From Rhizobium terricola (lineage in GTDB: Bacteria > Pseudomonadota > Alphaproteobacteria > Rhizobiales > Rhizobiaceae), in contig NZ_JABBGK010000002.1 of assembly GCF_012927355.1 (NCBI RefSeq), forward strand, positions 1,012,758 to 1,076,757: a stretch of DNA of 64,000 nt, written 5' to 3'. Below are positions 1 through 8,442 of the stretch, piece after piece. Below the pieces are notes generated by a model. The model did no database searches and was not told the DNA's origin. It saw only the letters and a list, made by a program, of their open reading frames with translations. The position numbers and the translations under genes are program-made. Position 1 is the first letter of the stretch. Each line of letters begins with the position of its first letter.

Positions 1-207
1 ATCGTCGTCGCGCTCGGGCTCGACGCCTTCGAGAAGGATCCGTTCGGCGGGCTTTCCGTGACGACGCCGGGCTTCGCACGGATCGGCGAGGCGCTGGCGC
101 GGCTCGGTCGTCCCGCCGTCATCGTGCAGGAAGGCGGTTATCTGTGCGACGAACTCGGCGACAATCTCACGTCATTCCTGACGGGCTACGGCACCAGGTC
201 AGCCTGA
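1..207 (+). CDS. Histone deacetylase family protein, C-terminal fragment
   Basis: The frame is open from the first base and ends at TGA 205-207, giving the last 68 residues. They include GLDAFEKDPFGG, then VIVQEGGYLCDELGDNL. This is the conserved C-terminal part of class II histone deacetylase / acetylpolyamine amidohydrolase proteins, where the aspartate of the GLDA segment is normally a zinc ligand and the EGGY loop borders the active site. These zinc hydrolases remove acetyl groups from acetylated polyamines or similar amines in the cytoplasm. The 5' part lies outside the window, so full length and substrate cannot be judged. It converges on the LysR gene to its right with a 12-bp gap. Confidence 0.8.
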   Translation: MVVALGLDAFEKDPFGGLSVTTPGFARIGEALARLGRPAVIVQEGGYLCDELGDNLTSFLTGYGTRSA

Positions 208-219
208 CGCTCTCTTCGC

Positions 220-1185
220 TCAGGCTCGCGGATAAGTGCGGGCTTCGAGCGGCGTCTCGTCGAGAGCACTGCCAAGCGCTTCGAGCAACAAGGTCTCGGG
301 CCGAGATCGCCGCGCGGCCGGATCGTGGACGAGATGCACGTCGACGGCGGGCGGTTCGCTGAACGGCGGCAGGCGCCAGAGGCGACCCGCATCGACATCT
401 CCCTCCACGGCGTGGATCGGCAAGGGGCCGAAACCGAAGCCGGCGACGATCAGCCGCTTGACCTCTTCCAGATGAGACGAAGTGCCCATGATCTTGCCGG
501 ACAGCCCCTGCTGCTGGCGGAGCAGCGCCACCGGCCACAGGGCATCGGCCATCTGGTCCGTCTTGAACGACACATAGGGCTCGTCCCGCAGATCCGCGAG
601 TTGCACGTCGCTTCGGCCGAACAAGCGGTGGCGCGGCCCGCAGAAATAGCCGAAATGCTCGCGGTAGAGCGGTCGCGCTTCGAGTTTCGCGTTGCGTTCG
701 GGGAGCAGGCAGATGCCAAGCGCGACCTCTCGGGCAAGCACGGCCCCGATGATCTCCCGGCTCGGCGCGACGGTGAGCGACAGGGTAACGCCGGCAAAGG
801 TCTGGTGGAAGGTCGCCAGAACGTCGTCGAGGAAAGGACAGACCACGTGGCTTGCGAGCGCGATGTCGATGTGTCCCGCGATTTCATCCGGCGACTCGTC
901 GATGCGTCCCGGCAGGCCGGAGACGATGTCGAAGAGCGACACGCACTCGCCATAGAGACGCTGGCCGGCGGGGGTGACGGAAAAACGGCCGGCCTTTCGC
1001 TCGATCAGGCGGCAGCCCATGTGGGTCTCCAACCGCCGAAGCGCATTGCTGACGCTGGGCTGGGTCAGGGACAACCGTTCGCCGGCGGCGGTCAATCCCC
1101 GCTCCTGTACGATCACCATGAAGGTACGCAGCAGATTCCAGTCGATCTCCCAGACAAACCGGCGCCGCTGACCACTCATCATCAT
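220..1185 (-). CDS. LysR-family transcriptional regulator
   Basis: A 321-residue protein with an N-terminal winged helix-turn-helix (about residues 14-75, with LTAAGERLSLTQPSVSNAL as the recognition region) followed by a LysR substrate-binding domain. Size and layout are typical of the family. Three ATG codons stand in a row at the start; the first is used here because a purine-rich AAGGGG lies just before them. It sits between an HDAC-family gene and a divergent phosphomannomutase, and by LysR habit it may regulate one of these. The effector cannot be read from sequence. A 7-bp-arm palindrome (1192-1207) lies just upstream of the start and could be an operator. Confidence 0.88.
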   Translation of the reverse strand: MMMSGQRRRFVWEIDWNLLRTFMVIVQERGLTAAGERLSLTQPSVSNALRRLETHMGCRLIERKAGRFSVTPAGQRLYGECVSLFDIVSGLPGRIDESPDEIAGHIDIALASHVVCPFLDDVLATFHQTFAGVTLSLTVAPSREIIGAVLAREVALGICLLPERNAKLEARPLYREHFGYFCGPRHRLFGRSDVQLADLRDEPYVSFKTDQMADALWPVALLRQQQGLSGKIMGTSSHLEEVKRLIVAGFGFGPLPIHAVEGDVDAGRLWRLPPFSEPPAVDVHLVHDPAARRSRPETLLLEALGSALDETPLEARTYPRA

Positions 1186-1191
1186 CCCCTT

Positions 1192-1207
1192 CGCATCGCC
1201 CGATGCG
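1192..1207. promoter_or_regulatory. Perfect palindrome upstream of the LysR gene
   Basis: CGCATCG-CC-CGATGCG, seven-base arms and a two-base spacer, lies seven bases before the LysR start codon in the 132-bp gap shared with the phosphomannomutase. It could be an operator or a leader hairpin. It does not match the usual LysR T-N11-A pattern, so the assignment is weak. Confidence 0.3.
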
Positions 1208-1317
1208 TCGTAACATCCACACCGACGAGATCAAGTACACCCTTTTGCCGGCATTGCCTAAGACGCCCGCCCGCTCTACCTATGCGACCGACGGTCAATC
1301 GCGAGGAGACGGGCAAG

Positions 1318-2748
1318 ATGGCAGTAAAATTCGGCACGAGCGGCCTCAGGGGTCTTTCGACGGAGCTGGCCGGAAGCGTCTCGGCTCTCTATGCGACCGC
1401 GTTCGCCCGCTTCCTGATTGCCGAAGAGCTCGCAACACCCGGCAGCCCCGTGGTCGTCGCCCAGGATTTCCGCCCTTCGAGCCCCGAAATCGCCGCAACC
1501 GTCATGGCGGCGCTGCGTCGCGCAGGCCTTGAGCCCATCGATTGCGGCACCATTCCGACGCCGGCGCTCGCGCTCTACGGCGGCAAGATCAACGCGGCGG
1601 GCATCATGGTGACCGGCTCGCACATTCCCGCCGACCGCAACGGCATCAAGTTCTACCGTCCGGGCGAAGAGATCACCAAGGCGGACGAGACGGCGATCAC
1701 CACGCTTGCCGAAACGCTTTCCGGCGATGCGGCGGCCAACCTGGTCGAGGCGGGCTCCGGAGAGAACCATGAACAGGCAGCCACGGACCTCTTCCTGGCG
1801 CGCAACATGGCCGTTTTGCCGGCGGGTGCGCTGACGGGACTTCGCATCGGCGTCTACCAGCACAGCACGGTCGCACGCGACATGATGGTGAAGGTGTTCG
1901 AGCATTACGGTGCGACCGTCTTCCCGCTCGGACGGTCGGACCAGTTCATCCCGGTCGACACGGAGGCGGTCTCCGACGAGACGATACGCCTGATGGCCGA
2001 CTGGACGGACAAGCTCTCGCTCGACGCCATCGTCTCGACCGATGGAGACGGCGACCGCCCGCTCGTGGCCGACGAACACGGACGGCCTTTGCGCGGCGAT
2101 TTTCTCGGGCTGATCGCCACACGGTTCCTCGGCGCCAGGGTCGTTGCGACGCCGGTCACCTCGAATTCGGGGCTGGAGGCGGCCGGCGGTTTCGAGGTGG
2201 TGCGCACCCGGGTCGGTTCACCCTTCGTGATTGCCGCGATGGAAGAGGCGCTGGCTGACGGCAAGCACGGCGTGATCGGCTTCGAAGCCAATGGCGGACT
2301 GATGATCGGCTCGGACTTCCCGATCGGCACGACCATTCTGAAGGCCCTTCCGACGCGCGACAGCTTTCTGCCGGCGCTTGCGGTGCTCGGCATGGCGGTC
2401 CGCGCCGGACAGTCACTCTCGGCGCTTTCTGCGGCCTATAGCCTGCCCATTGCGCTCAGCGACCGGTTGGAGAATTTTGCCGTCGAACGCAGCACGGCGC
2501 TGATGGCCCATCTCAGAACGTCTGCGGACAATCTCGCTGGTTTCGTCGCGCCGCTCGGTCGGGTCAGGTCGGTGAGCGACATCGACGGCCTGCGGATCAC
2601 CCTTGCCGACGACAGCGTCGTCCACTTCCGCCCCTCGGGAAATGCGCCGGAAATGCGCTGCTATGTCGAGGCAACCAATCAGGCGTCCGCCGAGACGCTG
2701 CTCGAAAAGGGGTTGGCGACCCTTCGCGACTGGAACCCTTCAGTCTAG
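1318..2748 (+). CDS. Phosphomannomutase / phosphohexomutase (ManB-like)
   Basis: A 476-residue alpha-D-phosphohexomutase. It has the phosphoserine loop TGSHIP (Ser101), the magnesium loop DGDGDRP (about 242-248), a sugar-binding loop GFEANGG, and the C-terminal phosphate loop RPSGNAPEMR (about 438), which varies from the common RPSGTEP. Such enzymes interconvert mannose-6- and mannose-1-phosphate for GDP-mannose and surface polysaccharide. The length fits rhizobial NoeK/ManB-type enzymes. The frame stays open far upstream, but that part is antisense to the LysR gene; ATG 1318, preceded by a GAGGAG, gives the family N-terminus MAVKFGTSGLRG. The stop overlaps the convergent glycerate kinase stop at CTAG. 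Confidence 0.88.
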   Translation: MAVKFGTSGLRGLSTELAGSVSALYATAFARFLIAEELATPGSPVVVAQDFRPSSPEIAATVMAALRRAGLEPIDCGTIPTPALALYGGKINAAGIMVTGSHIPADRNGIKFYRPGEEITKADETAITTLAETLSGDAAANLVEAGSGENHEQAATDLFLARNMAVLPAGALTGLRIGVYQHSTVARDMMVKVFEHYGATVFPLGRSDQFIPVDTEAVSDETIRLMADWTDKLSLDAIVSTDGDGDRPLVADEHGRPLRGDFLGLIATRFLGARVVATPVTSNSGLEAAGGFEVVRTRVGSPFVIAAMEEALADGKHGVIGFEANGGLMIGSDFPIGTTILKALPTRDSFLPALAVLGMAVRAGQSLSALSAAYSLPIALSDRLENFAVERSTALMAHLRTSADNLAGFVAPLGRVRSVSDIDGLRITLADDSVVHFRPSGNAPEMRCYVEATNQASAETLLEKGLATLRDWNPSV

Positions 2749-4022
2749 TCGTCCGCCACCAGGATCGCCCGGAAATCGTTGACGTTGGTGCCGGTCGGGC
2801 CGGGCACGAAAAGGCTATCCGCCAGGGAAAACGCCGACCAGGCATCATGGCCGGCGAGGAAAGCCCGCGGATCTCCGCCTGCGGCACGGATCAGTGCCGC
2901 GGTTTGGCCATCGGCAAAGGCGCCGGCATTGTCTTCCGAGCCGTCGATGCCGTCCGTGTCGGCAGCAAGCGCGTGAATGCCCCTCGTCCCGTCGATGTCC
3001 AGCGCAAGGGACAGGAGAAGCTCGCTGTTGCGCCCGCCCTTGCCGAATCGATCGTTGGCAATCGTCACCGTCGTCTCGCCGCCCGAGAGAATGACGACCG
3101 GCTTGGCAAAGGGACGGTTCCTGTCGCAAACCTCCCGGGCCAGCGCCGCATGCATCCGGCCGACGTCACGGGCCTCTCCCTCGATGGCATCGGAGAGGAT
3201 GACGGCCGGAACACCCAGTTCAGCCGCCCTGCCCGCCGCAGCCTCCAGCGAGACGCGCGCCGAGGCGATGACATGGATCTCGTTGCGGGCGAAGGCCGGA
3301 TCGCCCGGATCGGGTGCTTCGGCGGCTGATGACTTGAGATGAGCCATGACGGCCGGCGGAAGCAACATTCCGTATTCGGCGACGATCGCCAGGGCCTCGG
3401 AAGGAGACGATAGAGATGGGACCGTCGGCCCCGAAGCGACGAAGGCGGGATTGTCCCCCGGCACATCCGAAACGATCAGGCTGACGACGCGGGCCGGCGC
3501 GCAAGCCGCGGCAAGGCGACCGCCCTTGATGCGGGAGACGTGCTTGCGCACCGTGTTCATCGCCGAAATCGGCGCGCCCGAGGCAAGCAGTGCCCTGTTG
3601 ACGGCGATCTCGTCCTCAAGGGTCAAACCGGAAGGCGGGGCGGGCAGCAGCGCCGAGCCTCCACCCGAGATCAGCGCGACGACGAGGTCGTCTTCTCCCA
3701 GCCCCTCGACGGCCTTCAGCAGGGCCTCGGAAGCGGCGAGGCCCGCCTCGTCCGGAACCGGATGGGCCGACTGCATCACTTTGATGCGCTCGCATCGTGC
3801 CACCGGTCCGTGGCGGGCGACCACCAGTCCTTCGAGCGGCGCATCCCAGAGCCTTTCGAAAGCGTTCGCCATCTGGCTCGCCGCCTTGCCCGCACCGATG
3901 ACCACGGTCCGGCCCTTCGGCTTTTGCGGGAGATGCGTCTTGATCGCCGCATAAGGATCGGCCGCGGCGACCGCCGCTTCGAAGAGTGAGGTGAGGAAAG
4001 CCCGAGGGTCGGTCAGGGTCAC
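2745..4022 (-). CDS. Glycerate 2-kinase (MOFRL family, TtuD/GckA-like)
   Basis: A 425-residue type II glycerate kinase that phosphorylates D-glycerate to 2-phosphoglycerate with ATP. The N-terminal domain has VVIGAGKAA (about 41-49) and ALISGGGSALL. The C-terminal MOFRL domain ends with GPTGTNVNDFRAIL, the hallmark of the family. Older annotations call such proteins hydroxypyruvate reductase. It is the last gene of the leftward catabolic series, five bases beyond the Dabb gene, so it would feed glycerate made by the pathway into glycolysis. Its stop shares CTAG (2745-2748) with the convergent phosphomannomutase. Confidence 0.9.
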   Translation of the reverse strand: MTLTDPRAFLTSLFEAAVAAADPYAAIKTHLPQKPKGRTVVIGAGKAASQMANAFERLWDAPLEGLVVARHGPVARCERIKVMQSAHPVPDEAGLAASEALLKAVEGLGEDDLVVALISGGGSALLPAPPSGLTLEDEIAVNRALLASGAPISAMNTVRKHVSRIKGGRLAAACAPARVVSLIVSDVPGDNPAFVASGPTVPSLSSPSEALAIVAEYGMLLPPAVMAHLKSSAAEAPDPGDPAFARNEIHVIASARVSLEAAAGRAAELGVPAVILSDAIEGEARDVGRMHAALAREVCDRNRPFAKPVVILSGGETTVTIANDRFGKGGRNSELLLSLALDIDGTRGIHALAADTDGIDGSEDNAGAFADGQTAALIRAAGGDPRAFLAGHDAWSAFSLADSLFVPGPTGTNVNDFRAILVADD

Positions 4023-4026
4023 GAGT

Positions 4027-4344
4027 TCAGTCCGCTATCTCGATGTCATAAACGAGGATCCCATCGAGGCCGCCGACAGCGTTCTCGACAATCCTGGCGC
4101 CGGTCTTTTGGTGTTCCGGATCAGCAAGATAAGCGTCGCGTGCCGCCGGTCCATCGAAATCGACGATGAACCCTTCCCCATAGCCCTTGTCCATTCCCGT
4201 CTCGGGACTGACATTGTCGCCGAAATGGGCAGCGCGGAAGCCGGGCAGCCGCGACTGGAGTGCGGCGATCTCCGCATAAATTTCTGCCTTTGTCGCAGAT
4301 GGCGTTTCAGGCTTGAAACGAATGAAGACGCAGTGGCGGATCAT
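4027..4344 (-). CDS. Dabb-domain (stress-responsive alpha/beta barrel) protein
   Basis: A 105-residue protein made up of one Dabb ferredoxin-like domain. Visible marks are the N-terminal MIRHCVFIRFKP strand, LPGFRAAHFGDN in the middle, and the closing YDIEIAD strand. Family members are dimeric; some are stress proteins and others are small cyclases or isomerases in catabolic operons. It lies eight bases after the GMC oxidoreductase and five before glycerate kinase, so it is in the same transcript. A small lyase or isomerase acting on a pathway intermediate is plausible, but the family does not predict a reaction. Confidence 0.8.
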   Translation of the reverse strand: MIRHCVFIRFKPETPSATKAEIYAEIAALQSRLPGFRAAHFGDNVSPETGMDKGYGEGFIVDFDGPAARDAYLADPEHQKTGARIVENAVGGLDGILVYDIEIAD

Positions 4345-4352
4345 CCTTGCTC

Positions 4353-6008
4353 CTACCGAATGTTCGCCCGCGCCCGCGGGCGCTGGTCGTTGCGTTCATC
4401 GACGAAGACCGCCGGCGGCAGCGGCGCGCGCCCACGGATGATATCTGCGCCTTTTTCGCCCACCATGATGGTCGGCGCATTGGTATTGCAGGACGGAACC
4501 CGCGGCATGACCGAACTGTCGCAGACGCGAAGGCCTTCCAGTCCCCGCACCTTCAGATCCAGCCCGACGACGGCCATGCCGTCCGCGCCCATCCTGCAGG
4601 TGCCGACCGGGTGGTGGTCGGTCTTGGCATTGGCGCAACCGTAGTCGAACAGATCCTGATCGGTGATCGCCTTCGGCCCCGGCAACCGCTCGGCCATGAC
4701 AAAGGGTTTCAGCGCCGCCTGGCTCATGATCTCCCGGGCGATCTTCAGACCCTCGATCGACATCGTTCGGTCGTGCGGATCCTCCCAATAGTTCGGGTCG
4801 ATCAGCGGAGCCGCGGCCGGATCGGATGACGAAAGGCGCACCGTTCCGCGCGACCGTGGATGGAGATAGGCAGAGTTCAAGGTCACGCCGGCATTCTTCA
4901 GCTTTTCGACGCCCGCCTCGATGCCGGATCCGAGGCCGAGGTGGAACTGGATGTCGGGAGAACGGGCGTCCGGGTCCGCGTACCAGAAACCGCCGGTCTC
5001 GAAGAGCGAGGAAGCGACCGGTCCGGTGCGGAACAGCACGTATTCAATGCCGGCCCATAGTGTGCGATGGAGTTTTGCCACCCCGTCATAGGTGTGGTCG
5101 CCAGTGCATTCGGAGATGACGAAGAGGTCGAGATGGTCCTGCATGTTCGAGCCGACCCCGGGCAGGTCGTGCCGGACCGGGACACCGACGGATTTCAGGT
5201 GATCGGCAGGGCCGATACCCGACTGCTGGAGCAGTTTGGGCGAACCGATCGCGCCCGAGGAGACCAGGACCTCGCGCGATGCCCGGATCGTCTCCACGGC
5301 ATTGCCCGCGACAACCTCGACACCAACCGCGCGCGTGCCTTCCAGCACGATGCGGGCGACGCGGGCGCCGGTGCGGATGGTTAGGTTCCTGCGACCCTTG
5401 ATCGGCGAAAGATAAGCAAGCGAGGCCGACGAGCGTCGGCGGTTGCGCTGGGTGAGCTGATAGAAGCCGACGCCCGCCTGCTGCCTGCCGTTGAAGTCGT
5501 GGTTGTAGGGAATTCCGAGCTCCTGGCCGGCCCTGATATAGGCGTCGCAGATCGGCAGTGCCGAGACCGGCATGGAAACGCCGAGCGGGCCGCCATAGGA
5601 ATGATAGTCGTCGGCGAAACGCTGGTTGTCCTCCGCACGCTTGAAATAGGGCAGAACCGACCGGTAGTCCCAGCCCTCGCAACCGTCCTCCGTTGCCCAC
5701 AGATCGTAGTCGGCGGCATTGCCACGGGTGTAGAGCTGGGCATTGATCGAGGAGCCGCCGCCAATCACCTTGGCCTGCGTGTAGCGCAGGACTCGGCCCT
5801 TCATGTGCTTCTGCGGAACGGTCTCCCAGCCCCAACTGGCGACGCCCTTGGTCATCTTGGCAAAGCCTGCCGGCATGTGGAACAGGGGGTTCCAGTCCCC
5901 GCCGCCCGCTTCCAAGAGCAGTACCTTGACCGTCGGATCTTCCGACAGGCGATTGGCGAGCACGCAGCCGGCGGGGCCGGCGCCGGTGATGATGTAGTCG
6001 TAGGTCAT
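4353..6008 (-). CDS. GMC-family FAD oxidoreductase (choline/alcohol dehydrogenase type)
   Basis: A 551-residue glucose-methanol-choline oxidoreductase. It starts with the ADP-binding motif TGAGPAGCVLANRLSE (about residues 8-23) and the glutamate of LLLEAGG, carries the GMC signature GGGSSINAQLYTRG (about 83), and ends with the catalytic pair in HPVGTCRMG and CNTNAPTIMVGEKGAD. Overall it is closest to BetA-like alcohol dehydrogenases, which oxidise a primary or secondary alcohol with FAD and pass electrons to quinone or oxygen. The GMC signature alone does not prove choline as substrate, and no betaine genes are nearby. It sits in the leftward catabolic series, separated from the SDR gene by a RIME-like repeat. 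Confidence 0.87.
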   Translation of the reverse strand: MTYDYIITGAGPAGCVLANRLSEDPTVKVLLLEAGGGDWNPLFHMPAGFAKMTKGVASWGWETVPQKHMKGRVLRYTQAKVIGGGSSINAQLYTRGNAADYDLWATEDGCEGWDYRSVLPYFKRAEDNQRFADDYHSYGGPLGVSMPVSALPICDAYIRAGQELGIPYNHDFNGRQQAGVGFYQLTQRNRRRSSASLAYLSPIKGRRNLTIRTGARVARIVLEGTRAVGVEVVAGNAVETIRASREVLVSSGAIGSPKLLQQSGIGPADHLKSVGVPVRHDLPGVGSNMQDHLDLFVISECTGDHTYDGVAKLHRTLWAGIEYVLFRTGPVASSLFETGGFWYADPDARSPDIQFHLGLGSGIEAGVEKLKNAGVTLNSAYLHPRSRGTVRLSSSDPAAAPLIDPNYWEDPHDRTMSIEGLKIAREIMSQAALKPFVMAERLPGPKAITDQDLFDYGCANAKTDHHPVGTCRMGADGMAVVGLDLKVRGLEGLRVCDSSVMPRVPSCNTNAPTIMVGEKGADIIRGRAPLPPAVFVDERNDQRPRARANIR

Positions 6009-6031
6009 AACGTCTTCCTCAAATCACTCGT

Positions 6032-6150
6032 CCACCCTCCCCTTGAGGGGGAGGGTCGGCACACAGTGCCGGGGTGGGGTGAAAGGACACAGGATCGGTT
6101 GACCACCCCCACCCGCGGCTACGCCGCGACCTCCCCCCTCAAGGGGGAGG
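6032..6150. repeat. RIME-like palindromic intergenic element
   Basis: Outer arms CCTCCCCTTGAGGGGGAGG and CCTCCCCCCTCAAGGGGGAGG enclose GGGGTGGGG / CCACCCCCACCC inner arms. The layout is that of rhizobial intergenic mosaic palindromes. It fills nearly all of the gap between the SDR and the first GMC oxidoreductase and would form strong mRNA hairpins within the transcript. Confidence 0.75.
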
Positions 6151-6155
6151 TAAGA

Positions 6156-6929
6156 TTACAGCCGTCCGATCGACAGCCCGCCATCCAGATCGATCACCGA
6201 ACCGGTGGCGAAGGCGAAGCGGCCGGAGGCAAGGGCCGATACCACGCCGCCGATGTCGTCGGGCTCGCCCCAGCGCCGCATCGGCACCAGGCCATCGGCG
6301 ATCAATGCGTCGTATTTTCCGGCCACGCCGGCCGTCATGTCCGTGCGGATGATGCCGGGGCGGATCTCGAAGACGGCGATTCCCTTTTCTGCCAGGTAGA
6401 GCGCAAGCCCCTTGCCGAAAGACGACAGCCCCGCCTTGCTCACGCAGTAATCGAGCCGCTCCGGAGAGGTGAGCTCCGCCGAAACCGAGGTGATGTTGAC
6501 GATCGTCCGGCCCCCTGCCGGTGCGTTCGAGGCGAGCATCGCCCTGACCACGGCCTGGGTGAAGAACACCGTGCCGCGCAGGTTGGTCGCAACCACGCGA
6601 TCGAAATTCTCCGGCGTCAGGTCGAGGAAATCACCGCGCACGACCGAGCCCATGCCGGCATTGTTGACGAGGCAATCGATCCGCCCGAAGCGGGCCATGA
6701 TCTTCTCGACGGTCGCGGCATGGCCGGCGACATCGGACAGGTCCGCTTCGAAATAGGCGGCAGCAACGCCGCGCTTTTCGAGCTCGGCGAGAACGCCATC
6801 GTCCGGAGCGAGCGGGCCGAGGCCGGTCACGGCGATGTCGAAGCCGTCGTCGGCGAGCGCGCGGGCGATGCCGAGGCCGATGCCGCGCCGGCCTCCGGTG
6901 ATGATAGCGACAGGACGTGAGCCGGTCAT
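6156..6929 (-). CDS. Short-chain dehydrogenase/reductase (3-ketoacyl-ACP reductase-like)
   Basis: A 257-residue classical SDR with cofactor motif TGGRRGIG, NNAG, catalytic serine in NITSVSAE and YCVSK (Tyr-x-x-x-Lys). It uses NAD(P) to interconvert a hydroxyl and a keto group. ATG 6929 is chosen over a longer frame because it overlaps the upstream GMC stop by four bases (ATGA), implying translational coupling, and gives the normal SDR N-terminus. Sitting between two FAD-linked alcohol dehydrogenases, it probably acts on the same polyol or keto-sugar, for example reducing a ketone at another position. The substrate is unknown. Confidence 0.88.
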   Translation of the reverse strand: MTGSRPVAIITGGRRGIGLGIARALADDGFDIAVTGLGPLAPDDGVLAELEKRGVAAAYFEADLSDVAGHAATVEKIMARFGRIDCLVNNAGMGSVVRGDFLDLTPENFDRVVATNLRGTVFFTQAVVRAMLASNAPAGGRTIVNITSVSAELTSPERLDYCVSKAGLSSFGKGLALYLAEKGIAVFEIRPGIIRTDMTAGVAGKYDALIADGLVPMRRWGEPDDIGGVVSALASGRFAFATGSVIDLDGGLSIGRL

Positions 6930-8434
6930 GCTGCAAAGTCCTCCCTGACGATATGATCCGCGACGCGCAGGGCCTGGGCAGCAACCGTCAGCGCCGGATT
7001 GACGGCAGCGGAGGTCGGCAGGCAGGCGGCGTCGACCACGAAGAGGTTCGGATGATCGTAAGCCCGGCACCAGATATCGAGGGGCGCTGTTGCCGGGTCA
7101 TTGCCGATGCGAACCGTACCGCACTGATGCGACGGCGTGCGCTTGTCGAACGGACGCGAAAGCACGATCGGGAAGCCAGCGGCCTTCAGGACCCGCTTCA
7201 GATGCGCCACTAGGTCGAGATGGGCGTCCCAGTTGGTGCGATGCCATTGGAGGACAATCCGCTCACCGTCGACCATGACGCGGCTTTCCGGATGGGGAAT
7301 GTCCTCGCTCATCGCATAGAAGTCGATCGCATGGCGCGAAATGCGCTCCAGCAGCCATTCGGGGACGGAAGGCATGTTGGCCTTCAGGATCTTGCCCGAC
7401 ACGCGCCCGAGAAGCTGGACATTGCCGAGCGGCGCCCCGCCCTCGCCATCCGACAGATAGAAATCGTTGAAACCGAAGGTCTTCTGATAGATCGACGTGT
7501 TGCGGTAGAAGGGCGAGATCGCCAGCACCGCGCTCGAGTTGTGGTTCATGAAATTGCGGCCGACCTGGTCGGAGGAGTTGGCAAGCCCCCGCGGATGACG
7601 GTCGCTCGCCGAGCGCAACAGCAGGGCCGCGGACTGCACGGCGCCGGCCGACAGAATGACGAGACGTGGCGCAATCCTCTCCGCGACGCCGTCGCGCAGC
7701 ACATGCACGGCAACGATCCGGCGGCCGTCCTCGGAGGTTTCCAGCCGCGTGACGCGCGAGCGGACCTGCAGCGTGACGTTGGGATGCTGGAGCGCCATGG
7801 CGAGCGCCGTCGTCTCGGCGTCCATCTTGCCGTCCTGGGCGTTCGGATGCGCGTCCCAGGGGGTCTTCGCCTTGGCGAGCCAGCGGTCGAGATCGAGGCC
7901 GAGCGGCAGGGAATAGGGGTGCAGGCCGTTCTGTCTCAGCTTGTGGCGGACCGCGGCGATGGCAGGCTCGTCCGGCACCGGCGGAAAGGCATAGGGTGCC
8001 GAATGTGTAGGCTCGGTCGGATCCTCGCCAAGCGCGCCATGCACCTGATAGAGCCGCTCCGCCTCGGTGTACCAGGGCTCCAGTTCCTCGTAGGGGAAGG
8101 GCCAGGCCGGCGAGACGCCTTCGCGATGTTTCATCTCGGCAAAATCCTCGGCGCGGTAACGCACCAGGACCGCACCGTAGAATTTCGAATTGCCGCCGAC
8201 ATTGTAGTAGTTGCCGGGATTGAAGGCCGTGCCGTCGGCCTCGTACCACATCTCCTTCGGGCGGAAGTGACCGCGCTGGAAGATTGCCCGCTGGTCGCGG
8301 TTTTCCGGCCGGTCGGCGATATGGTCGCCGGCCTCGAGGATCAGGATCCTGGCGCCGGACGGCGCGAGCCCGGCGGCAACCGTCGAGCCGCCGATCCCCG
8401 AGCCGATGACGACGATGTCGGGCGTGGTTGTCAT
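6926..8434 (-). CDS. GMC-family oxidoreductase (sugar/polyol dehydrogenase type)
   Basis: A 502-residue FAD enzyme with VVIGSGIGGSTVA at residues 8-20, LILEAGD, the loop YYNVGGNSKFYGAVLVR, and a C-terminus with SHQCGTVRIG and the NPALTVAAQALR ending. It belongs to the BetA-like COG2303 branch that includes dehydrogenases of sugars and cyclic polyols, and is clearly distinct from the other GMC enzyme of this operon. ATG 8434 is the start that restores the FAD-binding N-terminus; a longer frame runs into the preceding ATPase gene. It is eight bases after that ABC ATPase, directly linking uptake with oxidation. Confidence 0.86.
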   Translation of the reverse strand: MTTTPDIVVIGSGIGGSTVAAGLAPSGARILILEAGDHIADRPENRDQRAIFQRGHFRPKEMWYEADGTAFNPGNYYNVGGNSKFYGAVLVRYRAEDFAEMKHREGVSPAWPFPYEELEPWYTEAERLYQVHGALGEDPTEPTHSAPYAFPPVPDEPAIAAVRHKLRQNGLHPYSLPLGLDLDRWLAKAKTPWDAHPNAQDGKMDAETTALAMALQHPNVTLQVRSRVTRLETSEDGRRIVAVHVLRDGVAERIAPRLVILSAGAVQSAALLLRSASDRHPRGLANSSDQVGRNFMNHNSSAVLAISPFYRNTSIYQKTFGFNDFYLSDGEGGAPLGNVQLLGRVSGKILKANMPSVPEWLLERISRHAIDFYAMSEDIPHPESRVMVDGERIVLQWHRTNWDAHLDLVAHLKRVLKAAGFPIVLSRPFDKRTPSHQCGTVRIGNDPATAPLDIWCRAYDHPNLFVVDAACLPTSAAVNPALTVAAQALRVADHIVREDFAA

Positions 8435-8442
8435 GGTCGTGC

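Noticed and set aside
325..1317. An 807-codon plus-strand frame starting 331 codons before the phosphomannomutase.
   Set aside because: It is antisense to the LysR gene over its first part, has no family similarity there, and ATG 1318 has a ribosome site and the correct N-terminus.
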